Shown piece by piece: positions 54,220 through 63,515 of a stretch of 64,000 nucleotides of DNA. The position numbers and the translations under genes are program-made. The first letter of the stretch is position 1. Each line of letters begins with the position of its first letter. Source of the DNA: Pseudovibrio japonicus (lineage in GTDB: Bacteria > Pseudomonadota > Alphaproteobacteria > Rhizobiales > Stappiaceae); contig NZ_BMXE01000011.1 of NCBI RefSeq assembly GCF_014651595.1, positions 1-64,000 on the forward strand. Direction: 5' to 3'. The notes under the pieces were generated by a model that saw only the letters and a list, made by a program, of their open reading frames with translations, searched no databases and was not told the DNA's origin.

Positions 54220-56670
54220 TTAGTCCGCAATCGGTATGCTCGGAACATCACCACGCTTGGTGGCATCCGCACCCCGACCCGTTTTGGGAACACCAGACTT
54301 ACCCTTTCCTCGAGCAGCTGGCTTCTTCCGGCTGCCCTTCGCCTTTGAGGCAGGACGGTCCTCAACACTTTCAAGAAGCAGACCTTCAAGATCCTCAGAA
54401 ACGGAGACTTTAACAGTACCGCCCTTCTGAAGCTTGCCGAACAACACCTCATCAGCCAGCGGCTTTTTGATGTGCTCCTGAATGACACGGCCCAGCGGAC
54501 GGGCACCCATCATCCGGTCATACCCCTTCTCGGAGAGCCATGCGACAGCTTCAGGCGTCAGCTCAAAGGTCACGTTACGCTCTGCAAGCTGAGCTTCCAG
54601 CTGCATAACGAACTTCTCAACCACACGATGGATAACGTCGTTATCCAGATTCGCGAACGGAATGATCGCATCAAGACGGTTCCGGAACTCCGGAGTAAAC
54701 ATCTTGTTGATCGCTTCCGCATCATCACCCTCACGGGTCATGCGGCTGAAGCCCATCGGAGCTTTTGCCAGATCTGCCGCACCAGCGTTGGTGGTCATGA
54801 TCAGGATCACATTGCGGAAGTCCACAGACTTGCCGTTGTGGTCCGTAAGCTTACCGTGGTCCATCACCTGCAACAGAATGTTGAACAGATCAGGGTGAGC
54901 TTTCTCAATCTCATCCAGCAACAACACGCAGTGTGGATGTTGATCAACAGCGTCTGTCAACAGACCGCCCTGATCAAAGCCCACGTAACCCGGAGGTGCA
55001 CCGATCAAACGAGAGACCGTATGACGCTCCATGTACTCGGACATATCAAAGCGCACCAGCTCAACACCCAGCGTAGAAGCAAGTTGACGCGCAACTTCCG
55101 TCTTACCAACACCGGTTGGACCGGAGAACAGATAGGAGCCAATTGGCTTATCTGGCTCACGCAGACCAGCACGGGCCAGTTTGATGGAGGCAGACAGCGC
55201 CTCGATCGCAGGGTCCTGACCGTAAACAACGCGCTTCAGACTATCCCGCAGATTGGACAGAACTGTCGCATCATCCTTGGAAACCGACTTAGGCGGAATA
55301 CGTGCCATGGTCGCAATGGTTGCTTCAATTTCCTTCAGACCAATGGTCTTCCGGCGCTTACCCTCAGGCAGCAGCATCTGTGAGGCACCAGACTCATCAA
55401 TCACATCAATGGCTTTATCCGGCAGTTTCCTGTCAGCAAGGTAGCGGGAGGACAGCTCCACAGCCGCCTTGATCGCATCATTGGTGTATTTGATGTTATG
55501 GAAGTCCTCAAAGTATGGCTTCAGACCTTGAAGAATCTCAATTGCATCCGGAATGGTTGGCTCGTTCACATCCACTTTCTGGAAGCGGCGTACAAGCGCA
55601 CGGTCCTTTTCAAAGAACTGGCGATACTCTTTATAAGTGGTGGAACCGATACAGCGGATCGAACCGGAAGCCAGCGCAGGCTTCAACAGGTTGGACGCAT
55701 CCATCGCCCCACCAGAGGTCGCACCAGCACCAATCACGGTATGGATCTCGTCGATGAACATGATCGCACCCGGATAATCTTCGATTTCCTTGACGACCTG
55801 CTTCAGACGTTCCTCAAAATCACCACGATACCGGGTACCTGCCAGCAGTGAGCCCATATCCAGCGAGAAGATCGTTGCAGTCGTGAGCACCTCAGGTACG
55901 TCACCTACAACGATACGACGAGCAAGCCCTTCAGCGATGGCCGTTTTACCAACGCCCGGATCACCCACGTAGAGCGGATTGTTCTTAGCGCGGCGGCACA
56001 AAATCTGAATGGTGCGCGAAATCTCTTTCTCGCGACCGATGAGCGGATCAATCTTGCCGGAAAACGCCTTCTCATTCAGGTTCTGACAATAGGCTTCAAG
56101 AGCCTCTGTCTTCCGTTTGGTCTGCTCAGACGTACCACCGGATGGTGGTTGAGGCATACCCACAGGCGAATCGGAACCATCCTCTGCATCTTCTTCAACA
56201 CCGCGCACCCGGCGCGGTTCAGACAGGCCAGCCCGCTTGGCAATCCCATGAGAAATATAGTTTACAGCGTCGTACCGAGTCATTTCCTGCTCTTGCAAAA
56301 AGTACGCAGCATGACTCTCCCGTTCAGCAAAGATGGCAACAAGAACGTTCGCACCGGTCACCTCTTCACGTCCCGAAGACTGGACGTGAATCACAGCGCG
56401 TTGAATCACACGCTGGAACCCGGCGGTTGGTTTGGAATCATCATCCCCGTCAACAACGAGGTTCTCTAGTTCAGTATCAATATATTCAACAATGCTTTTT
56501 CGCAGTTGATCGAGATCCACATTACAGGCACGCATGACTGCAGCTGCATCCTGATCATCGATCAATGAAAGCAGCAGATGCTCCAGGGTCGCGTATTCCT
56601 GATGGCGCTCGTTAGCAAAAGCCAAAGCTTGATGGAGAGCTTTCTCCAGACTGCGAGAAAATGACGGCAC
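54220..56670 (-). CDS. clpA: ATP-dependent Clp protease ATP-binding subunit ClpA
   Basis: An 816-residue AAA+ unfoldase that feeds substrates to ClpP. The N-domain (residues 1-140) has [31 protein letters not shown]1 has Walker [11 protein letters not shown] and Walker [14 protein letters not shown]2 has [15 protein letters not shown] and [19 protein letters not shown]. The C-terminal tail is Lys/Gly-rich ([16 protein letters not shown]), longer than in E. coli. The start is a GTG at 56668-56670. It follows clpS by 12 bases on the same strand, the standard clpS-clpA pair. Confidence 0.96.
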   Translation of the reverse strand: MPSFSRSLEKALHQALAFANERHQEYATLEHLLLSLIDDQDAAAVMRACNVDLDQLRKSIVEYIDTELENLVVDGDDDSKPTAGFQRVIQRAVIHVQSSGREEVTGANVLVAIFAERESHAAYFLQEQEMTRYDAVNYISHGIAKRAGLSEPRRVRGVEEDAEDGSDSPVGMPQPPSGGTSEQTKRKTEALEAYCQNLNEKAFSGKIDPLIGREKEISRTIQILCRRAKNNPLYVGDPGVGKTAIAEGLARRIVVGDVPEVLTTATIFSLDMGSLLAGTRYRGDFEERLKQVVKEIEDYPGAIMFIDEIHTVIGAGATSGGAMDASNLLKPALASGSIRCIGSTTYKEYRQFFEKDRALVRRFQKVDVNEPTIPDAIEILQGLKPYFEDFHNIKYTNDAIKAAVELSSRYLADRKLPDKAIDVIDESGASQMLLPEGKRRKTIGLKEIEATIATMARIPPKSVSKDDATVLSNLRDSLKRVVYGQDPAIEALSASIKLARAGLREPDKPIGSYLFSGPTGVGKTEVARQLASTLGVELVRFDMSEYMERHTVSRLIGAPPGYVGFDQGGLLTDAVDQHPHCVLLLDEIEKAHPDLFNILLQVMDHGKLTDHNGKSVDFRNVILIMTTNAGAADLAKAPMGFSRMTREGDDAEAINKMFTPEFRNRLDAIIPFANLDNDVIHRVVEKFVMQLEAQLAERNVTFELTPEAVAWLSEKGYDRMMGARPLGRVIQEHIKKPLADEVLFGKLQKGGTVKVSVSEDLEGLLLESVEDRPASKAKGSRKKPAARGKGKSGVPKTGRGADATKRGDVPSIPIAD

Positions 56671-56682
56671 AGGCGCCCCCTA

Positions 56683-57012
56683 TTACTTTTTCTCCATTAC
56701 ACACTGCAACGGATGTTGGTGTTTTCGGGCGAAATCCATAACTTGCGTGACCTTTGTCTCAGCCACTTCATAGGTGAAGACTCCACATTCACCTACGCCA
56801 TGATGATGGACATGGAGCATAATCTGTGTCGCATCCTCACGATCCTTATGAAAGAACCGCTCCACAACGTGGATTACGAACTCCATCGGCGTATAATCAT
56901 CGTTGAGCAACAATACACGATACAAACTTGGCCGCTTCGTCTTCGGCTTAGGTTTGGTAACGGTAATCGTCCCGCCATCATCGTCATTATCCAGGTCGAA
57001 ATCGCTACTCAT
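56683..57012 (-). CDS. clpS: ATP-dependent Clp protease adaptor ClpS
   Basis: A 109-residue N-recognin that delivers N-degron substrates to ClpA. An acidic flexible start ([13 protein letters not shown]) leads to the ClpS core [29 protein letters not shown], then [31 protein letters not shown]. The ND and DY-T-P-M residues line the N-degron pocket. I chose ATG 57010-57012; the frame stays open to 57219, but the extra 69 residues do not fit ClpS. Confidence 0.94.
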   Translation of the reverse strand: MSSDFDLDNDDDGGTITVTKPKPKTKRPSLYRVLLLNDDYTPMEFVIHVVERFFHKDREDATQIMLHVHHHGVGECGVFTYEVAETKVTQVMDFARKHQHPLQCVMEKK

Positions 57013-57716
57013 TAGTTCTCTTTGCCCCTCCATGTATAACGCAGAGGACTTTATAGTATTTAAACGTACCCCCTGCGAATTCAAGGGATATGTATTTTCA
57101 TAGGGCACACCAACAACTCCAGAAAAATCAAACAGCATTTCATCTTCTGTTTTATCATGTGCCGAAAGCATAAGTTTATCTCTGCTGAGAACACTCATTG
57201 CCTGTCGATGGTCCTTCATTCAAACTCTCATTGCAGCCTCTAAGCTGCCTACTCGCTCCAGATCTCGGGCCTGCTGGTACCCCCGGCACCCATAGCACTG
57301 GCAGTTTCCTAAATGTACTCACCCTATCAATTAATTGTAGGCACTCAGGAAACACGCGGATCACACCCCGATGTTAGTACTGATTATTCTCCGAGCAAAC
57401 CGGAAAATGCAAACCAATAAGCAGAGAAAACGCTCCGCCTATCCGAAGGGGGTAACCCCGGCCCCTAACGGAACTACGTTTATTCTGCCACCCTGCAGCA
57501 CAAACGCACCCACCAGAAGTCAGAAACCCATAAGAATTCAGAAACACGCCCAAATTCGAACGACCAAGTCACAATATTTTGACAGGTCCCAGAAGAGGAC
57601 AGATAGGATCAAAGAAAACAGAAACAAGCGACGGGCGGACGATTTTAAACACCACAACGCAAAAAGCCCGAAGCCGTAACCGGCTTCGGGCTTTCAATCT
57701 CAATTGGATCAGATGA
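57013..57716. other. Intergenic region upstream of clpS
   Basis: It holds the clpS promoter region (minus) and, at the far end, the phasin terminator. The in-frame upstream extension of clpS to 57219 and the plus-strand frame 57371-57679 are not supported. The stretch at 57540-57650 is A-rich. No other feature was seen. Confidence 0.45.
57661..57694 (-). terminator. Terminator of the phasin gene
   Basis: AAAGCCCGAAGCCG (57663-57676) and CGGCTTCGGGCTTT (57681-57694) are perfect 14-base complements with a 4-base loop; on the minus strand the stem runs into TTTTT. It lies about 23 bases beyond the phasin stop. Confidence 0.93.
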
Positions 57717-58049
57717 TCACTTAGTAGCTTTAGCCAGCATATTTTCATATGGCTTGTATGCGTCTTTTGCGACTTCAGCATACATTTCACCAATCTTGGC
57801 GGCCTGACCTACCATGTTCTCGTAGCTCACTTTTGCAAAATCGGCCTGAGCTTCCATAGCCTTGTCGAGAGACTTAGCTGCTACAACCTTCTCGATTGCT
57901 GCACTGCTTTCCTCGATAGATTTCTTGGAATAGTCCGCAACTTCAGCAGAGATTGCCTGAATGCCCTTGGAAAAGGCACCGAAGCTTTGCATAGCCACAT
58001 CCATGTTATCTTTGCCAAGCTTCTGCATATTTTCAAATCCTGTAACCAT
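57717..58049 (-). CDS. Phasin family protein
   Basis: A 110-residue helical protein with the phasin pattern of repeated amphipathic helices: GFENMQKLGKDNMDVAMQSFGAFSKGIQAISAEVADYSKKSIEESSAAIEKVVAAKSLDKAMEAQADFAKVSYENMVGQAAKI. Phasins coat polyhydroxyalkanoate granules and can act as stress chaperones. ATG 58047-58049 follows GAGGG. Highly expressed phasins often have strong terminators, and this gene has a perfect one. No PHA synthase gene is in the window. Confidence 0.9.
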   Translation of the reverse strand: MVTGFENMQKLGKDNMDVAMQSFGAFSKGIQAISAEVADYSKKSIEESSAAIEKVVAAKSLDKAMEAQADFAKVSYENMVGQAAKIGEMYAEVAKDAYKPYENMLAKATK

Positions 58050-58438
58050 AAAAATTCCCTCATCAATTGGGCGGTGCCGGTATTTCGATGATTAGGTTGT
58101 TTCTCTCTTGGGGAGCAAACGCCACATCTCTAAACTTACGCTGGGATAGTATGCGACGCACAAATTTTGTCAATATTTATTTTGCACTGCAACATCTCAA
58201 AAAGACAGGGACTTGGCAGGAGACCGTAAAAAGAAAAGATAAGATTTTTGCAAACTGCCTCTACGCATTTACCGAATTGTAACCGTAATCACATCATTCT
58301 GGGTATGAAGTGGTTGGGAGGAGCGCCAAATGCTGTATTGAGTGCGGCTGAGGTTTTTAGAACACACCTCACAACATCACACCGAATTTTTGTAGAGAGC
58401 GCGTAAGCCGCCAACCTTGCTCACGGGGCGAAAAAAAC
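58050..58438. other. Intergenic region between phasin and carboxypeptidase genes
   Basis: Divergent promoters are expected here. I see no long repeat or supported ORF; the 58067-58282 plus-strand frame lacks a ribosome binding site. Confidence 0.4.
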
Positions 58439-59869
58439 ATGGGTCTGCGTAATTTTGGGCCAATTTGGCGCCTGAAGAAGACATTTGGACAAGTTCTTGG
58501 CATTATTGCCGTGACAGTAGCACTCGCTACACTTCCTTCCATAGCGGAAGCAAATTCCAAATATGCCGGAATTGTGGTTGATGCCAAAACCGGAAAGGTT
58601 TTGTATTCCAATAGCGCCAATGAACCGCGCTTCCCAGCCTCCACCACAAAGATAATGACGCTTTATGTTCTATTTGAGGAACTTGAAGCTGGCCGTCTTT
58701 CGCTCAACAGCAAGATGAAGGTCTCCCGCTACGCGGCTGGTCGCCCACCAACAAAGCTTGGCCTGAAAGTTGGCAGCTCTTTACTTGTAAAAGATGCCAT
58801 ATATGGGCTCGTCACGAAGTCCGCAAACGATGCGTCGACTGTGATTGCAGAACACATCTCTGGCTCCGAGCAAGCCTTTGCCCGCCGCATGACGCGGACT
58901 GCCCGCGCCATCGGCATGCGCAACACCACATTCAAGAATCCGCACGGCCTGCCAAATTCCAAGCAGGTCACCACCGCCGCTGACCTTGCGCTGCTGGGCC
59001 GCGCGGTTCAGGAGCGTTTTCCGAAATACTACGAGTTCTTCAATACCCGGTCCTATACGTTTCATGGTCGCCGCATGGGCAACCACAACAACTTGCTGGG
59101 CCGTGTGCAGGGTGTCGATGGCATCAAAACCGGCTACATTAATGCCTCCGGTTTTAACATTGTCACCAACGTGAAACGCGACAAGCGCCATATCGTTGCT
59201 GTGGTATTGGGTGGCAGAACCGCCAGAACCCGTGATGCGCAGATGGTCAAGCTGATCAATCAGTACCTGCCAAAAGCATCCCGTGGTAGCCGTACTGCAC
59301 CAATGCTTTATGCCGGCGTGAAAGACTACAAGTTCCCGAAAGTCGCACCGGCAATTCCGGTAGCAAAAGCGACCACGCAGCAGGCGGATGAGCCAACACT
59401 CATGGCCTATGCCAACGCGAACGGAGCAACTCCGAACTCAAAGCCAAACGACCCAATCGCAAGAATGCTGGAGCAACAAGCCGCTGTTCCTGCACCGCGT
59501 AAGGAACTGGTTGCCAATTCACTGGCAGCGCCTGAAGCCTCCGCGCCAGCAGCAAGTCCGGCACCTTCGGCCGCACCCGTCGAGAGACAGATTGCGAGCC
59601 TGAAGCCAGAGGACATCAACACATCTGGCTGGCATATTCAGATTTCTGCGACCGACAGTCAGGATAAAGCCATCAAGCTCCTGAAAAACGCGCGCGCTGC
59701 AGCAGCATCAACCCTGCGCAACAAACGCATTTACACTGAACCGGTCAAATCCAAGAAACAAACTCTGTACCGCGCGCGGTTCATCGGGTTTGAAACCAAA
59801 ACAGCCGCCTGGGATGCTTGTGCCGAGCTCAAGAAAGCCAAGTACTCCTGCTATGCCGTCTATCAGTAA
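58439..59869 (+). CDS. D-alanyl-D-alanine carboxypeptidase with SPOR domain
   Basis: A 476-residue exported penicillin-binding protein of the DacF/DacC group. After a signal peptide (VLGIIAVTVALATLPSIAEA), the serine-peptidase motifs are FPASTTKIMTLYVLFEEL (SxxK), TKSANDASTVIAEHI (SxN) and VDGIKTGYINASGFN (KTG). Residues 300-390 are a Pro/Ala-rich linker. The C-terminal domain (WHIQISATDSQDKAIKLLKNAR... through YRARFIGFETKTAAWDACAELKK) is a SPOR domain that binds denuded glycan at the division site. So it trims pentapeptides at the septum. Single gene. Confidence 0.92.
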   Translation: MGLRNFGPIWRLKKTFGQVLGIIAVTVALATLPSIAEANSKYAGIVVDAKTGKVLYSNSANEPRFPASTTKIMTLYVLFEELEAGRLSLNSKMKVSRYAAGRPPTKLGLKVGSSLLVKDAIYGLVTKSANDASTVIAEHISGSEQAFARRMTRTARAIGMRNTTFKNPHGLPNSKQVTTAADLALLGRAVQERFPKYYEFFNTRSYTFHGRRMGNHNNLLGRVQGVDGIKTGYINASGFNIVTNVKRDKRHIVAVVLGGRTARTRDAQMVKLINQYLPKASRGSRTAPMLYAGVKDYKFPKVAPAIPVAKATTQQADEPTLMAYANANGATPNSKPNDPIARMLEQQAAVPAPRKELVANSLAAPEASAPAASPAPSAAPVERQIASLKPEDINTSGWHIQISATDSQDKAIKLLKNARAAAASTLRNKRIYTEPVKSKKQTLYRARFIGFETKTAAWDACAELKKAKYSCYAVYQ

Positions 59870-59890
59870 CTCGTATCAATCACGGTGAGT

Positions 59891-60622
59891 CTAATGTCTG
59901 TTGAGAAGCCGATCCTTCGCCTCGTTGAGTTTGGAAGCCAGGAAAGCCGACCCCCCACTATCGGGGTGCAATCGCTTAATCAGTCTGCGATGAGCAGCTC
60001 GGATCTCGTCCACAGAGGCTCCCGGCGCAAGTCCAAGAACCTCGTAGGCCTCCTTCTCAGTCAGAGCGCTAGAGCCCGCCGTGTCTCGCTGCCCCGCTGT
60101 GGAATCCGCCTGGAAGTTTACACGCCAGTTGGAGAGCCTGCTATCGAGGTAAGCTTCGAGTAGGGCAACACTGTCCCCATCCCGCTGCACTTCGCGCCAA
60201 AGCTGTTTGAGCTCTGCAACCTGCAATGAACTCAAGGCACGGCCCGCAAATGTACCGGCAAGCACCTTGCCCTCAAGCTTCTTGCTATCATGCTCCAGTT
60301 CCATATGGAGAAAAGCAGAGGAGATGTTGGAAGTCTGACCGGCGCTCTTTGAAGCCCCTCCCAGTCCGCCAAGGGAGAACCCGCCGGGAAACCGGAAATT
60401 CTGCGCAGATCCCCACCCCAGAAGGGAAAGCGCAAACGCAGCGAGCGGCAGCGCAATGACATACCTGCCTGTGACCGCTAGAAAAGCGCAAAAGACCAGC
60501 AATAATCCGCCGATCAGCATCTTCAAAACTTCTGCAAGTTTTGCCGGATTGGACTGCGTCATCCACTTAGCGAAAAGATAGAGGACGGCAAGAACCAGTC
60601 CTCCAAAGACCAAATAGCCCAT
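59891..60622 (-). CDS. Membrane-anchored J-domain protein
   Basis: A 243-residue protein with two or three N-terminal membrane segments (residues 1-20, 32-70), a basic/Ser-rich linker and a C-terminal J domain: EAYEVLGLAPGASVDEIRAAHRRLIKRLHPDSGG, with the HPD tripeptide that stimulates Hsp70. The layout recalls mitochondrial Tim14/Pam18. The DnaK partner is not in the window. It starts 17 bases after the VWA gene stop, so the two are one unit, an arrangement common in Rhizobiales. Confidence 0.88.
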   Translation of the reverse strand: MGYLVFGGLVLAVLYLFAKWMTQSNPAKLAEVLKMLIGGLLLVFCAFLAVTGRYVIALPLAAFALSLLGWGSAQNFRFPGGFSLGGLGGASKSAGQTSNISSAFLHMELEHDSKKLEGKVLAGTFAGRALSSLQVAELKQLWREVQRDGDSVALLEAYLDSRLSNWRVNFQADSTAGQRDTAGSSALTEKEAYEVLGLAPGASVDEIRAAHRRLIKRLHPDSGGSAFLASKLNEAKDRLLNRH

Positions 60623-60639
60623 ATATTACCTGACATGCA

Positions 60640-61362
60640 TTACTTAAGGTGTTCTATCAAGAATTGCGCACCTTTATGCCCCGATTGCTCAAGTTGCTCA
60701 AGGGCCTGTCTGCCCCCCGCTGAATATGTGGCAATCGCAGCAAGCAGTCCGCGCAAGCTGGCAGCAGATCCCTGATCAAAATTCAGATAGACCCCGTTGC
60801 TCAACCGCGCAATCTCCCGGTATGCCCGCTCTGCCACAATGTCCTTGCCTTCCTGAAAGACAAAAACCGGAACGCCCAGCAAGCCAAGCTCCCCTGCCTT
60901 GTCACAAACAAGGTCGGGATTCTCCTCCATGCAGTCGCCGATATAAACCACCGCCTGCACCCGTTTCTTCCGGGTCTCCGCCAAAGCATGGTCCAGCACT
61001 TTGCGAATCTGCGTTCGTCCGGCCTGCACACGGATCTTGCGCATCATGCGCCCCAGTTCCTTGGAATTGCTGACCCAGCGCGAGGACTTACACTCACCAT
61101 AACCACGGAAGAACACCAGCTGCACATCCAGCGAGCCAACGCGGCCCGCCTCAATGAACATCTCCTCCTGCAAATGACAGGCCTGATCCCACGTGGGCTG
61201 ACGGCTCATCGTCGCATCCAGTGCAAAGATCAAACGGCCACGTTCATCACCCTCCGGCGCTGCAACAGCCCCCTTCGCAGCCTCCAGAAAATTGGCAAGA
61301 TCGCCCTTGCCCGCTGCAGGATTATTCACGAAACCGGTTCTTTTGGAGAGCTTGTCTGACAT
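60640..61362 (-). CDS. VWA domain-containing protein
   Basis: A 240-residue cytosolic protein. The von Willebrand A fold starts GRLIFALDATMSRQPTWDQA, in which a variant MIDAS keeps D-A-T-M-S rather than DxSxS; the later Thr and Asp are in RTQIRKVL and YIGDCMEENPD. Such MIDAS variants may still bind metal. The function is unknown; it is transcribed with the J-domain gene. The start is ATG 61360-61362, inside a frame open to 61380. Confidence 0.86.
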   Translation of the reverse strand: MSDKLSKRTGFVNNPAAGKGDLANFLEAAKGAVAAPEGDERGRLIFALDATMSRQPTWDQACHLQEEMFIEAGRVGSLDVQLVFFRGYGECKSSRWVSNSKELGRMMRKIRVQAGRTQIRKVLDHALAETRKKRVQAVVYIGDCMEENPDLVCDKAGELGLLGVPVFVFQEGKDIVAERAYREIARLSNGVYLNFDQGSAASLRGLLAAIATYSAGGRQALEQLEQSGHKGAQFLIEHLK

Positions 61363-61635
61363 TGGCACACCTGTATTCACGTCATGTCCGATTATGAAGG
61401 CGTTTTATTTCAAGAGCTTGAACAATTCTTGGGACAGTTTGTTCATTTTGCTGCCTAAAGACCAATACCCACTATTGGCGCAGTGAGAATGCCTACAAAA
61501 TCTGCTATGTCCGAGTATATCAGTTTCTGCTTGCAAATGGGCTCAACAGTGACTGCACGATCCCATTACCAACAACAGATAAAAAAAGCTGCACAGCAAA
61601 GAAATATAGGGATGTGTTCCCACATGGAGACATCA

Positions 61636-62478
61636 ATGAGAAATCTCCCGGACGTATACCGCGGCGTAGACGCACTTCGGGCTGCACTTGCACCTCTGAG
61701 GCAAGAAGGCAAAACAATCGCGCTTGTTCCGACCATGGGCGCTCTGCACGCCGGTCACCTGTCGCTGGTCGAGAAGGCCCGCGAACACGCCGACATCGTG
61801 ATTGCTTCGATCTTTGTGAACCCAAAACAGTTCGCTCCGGGCGAGGATTTCGAAAGCTATCCAAGAACCGAAGAGTCCGACCTGCAAAAGCTGGCGGACC
61901 ACAATGTGTTTGGCGTCTTCGCTCCAAATGCGAAAGAAATGTATCCCAATGGTTTCGCCACCTCCATCCAGATCGAGGGTCCGGCGCTTGGATTGGAAAC
62001 CGACCACAGACCGCATTTCTTCAACGGCGTTGCAACAGTGGTAGCAAAGCTGCTTCTGGCCGTACTGCCAGACATCGCTGTGTTTGGCGAAAAGGATTAC
62101 CAGCAGCTGCGTGTGATTGAGCGCATGGCCAAAGACCTGCATCTGCCAACCAAAATCGTCGGCGCCCCGATCGTGCGCGAACACGATGGTCTCGCCATGT
62201 CATCCCGCAATGAGTATCTCGATGCCAAGGAACGCCAGACAGCAATCGCCATCTCGCAAACGCTGACCACAGCGCGAAACGCACTGCGCAACGGCGAAAG
62301 CTGGATTGATGTTCGTAAGAAAGCTCTGGCCGCTCTGAAACTCTCCGGCTTTGCAACTGACTACTTCGAGCTGCGCCATGCCAAGCACCTGGGCACGCCC
62401 ATTGAAACCAGCGGCGCCCGCATTCTCGTCGCAGCGAAAGTCGGCACTACCCGACTGATCGACAACATCGAAGTGTAA
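61636..62478 (+). CDS. panC: Pantothenate synthetase
   Basis: A 280-residue enzyme that condenses pantoate and beta-alanine with ATP, the last step of pantothenate synthesis. Signature parts are IALVPTMGALHAGHLSLVEKAR (HIGH-like), IVIASIFVNPKQFAPGEDFESYPR, HFFNGVATVVAKLL, VFGEKDYQQLRVI and DGLAMSSRNEYL (KMSKS-like). ATG 61636 follows GGAG; the open frame reaches 61483 but those codons have no family match. No panB is adjacent. Confidence 0.96.
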   Translation: MRNLPDVYRGVDALRAALAPLRQEGKTIALVPTMGALHAGHLSLVEKAREHADIVIASIFVNPKQFAPGEDFESYPRTEESDLQKLADHNVFGVFAPNAKEMYPNGFATSIQIEGPALGLETDHRPHFFNGVATVVAKLLLAVLPDIAVFGEKDYQQLRVIERMAKDLHLPTKIVGAPIVREHDGLAMSSRNEYLDAKERQTAIAISQTLTTARNALRNGESWIDVRKKALAALKLSGFATDYFELRHAKHLGTPIETSGARILVAAKVGTTRLIDNIEV

Positions 62479-62542
62479 GGCGTTGCCCTAACAAGGGTGC
62501 ACTGATTTTCAGAGAAAAGAAGTAACAACAAAAAGCAATCTT

Positions 62543-62566
62543 CGGGCAATTAAACGCAATTGCCCG
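62543..62566 (+). terminator. Hairpin after panC
   Basis: CGGGCAATT (62543-62551) and AATTGCCCG (62558-62566) make a perfect 9-bp stem with a 6-base loop between the convergent panC and DUF1489 genes. It lacks a good T-run. Confidence 0.6.
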
Positions 62567-62589
62567 GAGCACTCCCCATAGCGCCAGTT

Positions 62590-63036
62590 CTAAATCAGAC
62601 AGAGCTCCTGCAGCTCCCGGCGCATAGCCTCCGGCATATCCGCAAGTTGATCCTGATCCAGCAAAGGTCCGGTCACATCCGGCGGTGCATCTGATGGTTT
62701 TAGGTAGCGCCAGCCCTGAAAGGCTCTGCGTGGCTGGAGCTGGGTCTGATGAAGGTAAGGCTCCATCACAAGCTCACACCGCTTCTTGCCAGCATCATCT
62801 TTGTGAACGCGGATATCAATCAGTTTCTGTCGAACCTGAACATTGCCCTTGATCACCCAATAGAGCGAGCCACCATCAAGCAGTTCGTCAATGCGCGTTG
62901 GCACCATACGCGTGGTATGGATCTGTTCATCGCTCAAACCTTGGGCCAGCGCATGAATCTGCCGCTGTTCGATATAATTCCGCAGCTGGTCAACGCTTTC
63001 CACGCCAACACAGAGTTTCACCAGATGTAACGTCAT
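62590..63036 (-). CDS. DUF1489 family protein
   Basis: A 148-residue cytosolic protein. The family blocks are MTLHLVKLCVGVESVDQL at the start, HTTRMVPTRIDELLDGGSLYWVIKG, and the later RRAFQGWRYLKPSDAPPD. DUF1489 is found almost only in alphaproteobacteria and its function is unknown. ATG 63034-63036 was chosen; the frame extends 15 codons without a ribosome binding site. It is convergent with panC. Confidence 0.9.
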   Translation of the reverse strand: MTLHLVKLCVGVESVDQLRNYIEQRQIHALAQGLSDEQIHTTRMVPTRIDELLDGGSLYWVIKGNVQVRQKLIDIRVHKDDAGKKRCELVMEPYLHQTQLQPRRAFQGWRYLKPSDAPPDVTGPLLDQDQLADMPEAMRRELQELCLI

Positions 63037-63345
63037 AGGGCTGAAATAGCAGGAAGAACGTTTTTTTGCCAGCCAAAGCAACCCCCATAGCTAACGCCTT
63101 ACACAAACATATTGGTGATCACTCAGGCTCGTCGCAAAGCCCAGCGCAGCCAGATAATCCACCTGCTACACCACACATGCGCAAATCGTTTCCGGCCATC
63201 AAGCTGTAAGAGCTGCAGAAGAGTATTTTGAAGGGAACGAGCACAAGCTCGAAGAGGAAGGGAAGAAGCGCTGTGTGAACGCACAGAGCGTGATCAGCAG
63301 CACATTATCGATTTTCATTTACGGATAGAACCACCCAATGAAAAA
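63037..63345. other. Gene-free stretch with a possible ORF remnant
   Basis: A plus-strand frame from about 63166 to 63324 reads as a plausible hydrophilic, Glu/Lys-rich peptide (AAEEYFEGNEHKLEEEGKKR) but has no start codon, and an in-frame stop lies upstream. It may be a decayed gene end. Nothing else was seen. Confidence 0.3.
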
Positions 63346-63372
63346 GGGATGCAGACAAAACGTCCGCATCCC
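63346..63372 (-). terminator. Terminator of the 35-residue ORF
   Basis: On the minus strand GGGATGCGGAC pairs with GTCTGCATCCC (11 bp, one G-U pair, 5-base loop), followed by TTTTT from the A-run at 63341-63345. It starts about 36 bases after the small ORF stop. Confidence 0.88.
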
Positions 63373-63407
63373 CATTTAAAATCTACGTCTGGGCAGCAAT
63401 TATGCGA

Positions 63408-63515
63408 TTAGCTGCCGGCACCTGCAAATACGTAAAGCAGTGCCAAAACGCCGCCAAGGGTAGCTACGGTCCAAACAGTGAACCCCCAGCAAGACTTTTG
63501 AATTTCGTGGTCCAT
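63408..63515 (-). CDS. Probable 35-residue single-span membrane protein
   Basis: A short ORF read from ATG 63513-63515 to TAA 63408-63410. It has a polar start (MDHEIQKSCWGF), one hydrophobic helix of about 18 residues (VWTVATLGGVLALLYVF) and a tail ending AGAGS. The layout is loosely like the small subunit IV of aa3-type cytochrome oxidases, but I would not assign it. A strong dedicated terminator follows, which supports a real transcript. The ribosome binding site is weak. It may be a small membrane protein or chance. Confidence 0.55.
   Translation of the reverse strand: MDHEIQKSCWGFTVWTVATLGGVLALLYVFAGAGS

Noticed and set aside
57013-57219. 69-codon upstream extension of clpS
   Set aside because: ClpS proteins are about 105-115 residues; the extension has no family match and the inner ATG fits.
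63166-63324. Glu/Lys-rich open frame without a start codon
   Set aside because: An in-frame stop precedes it and no start codon is available, so at best it is a remnant.
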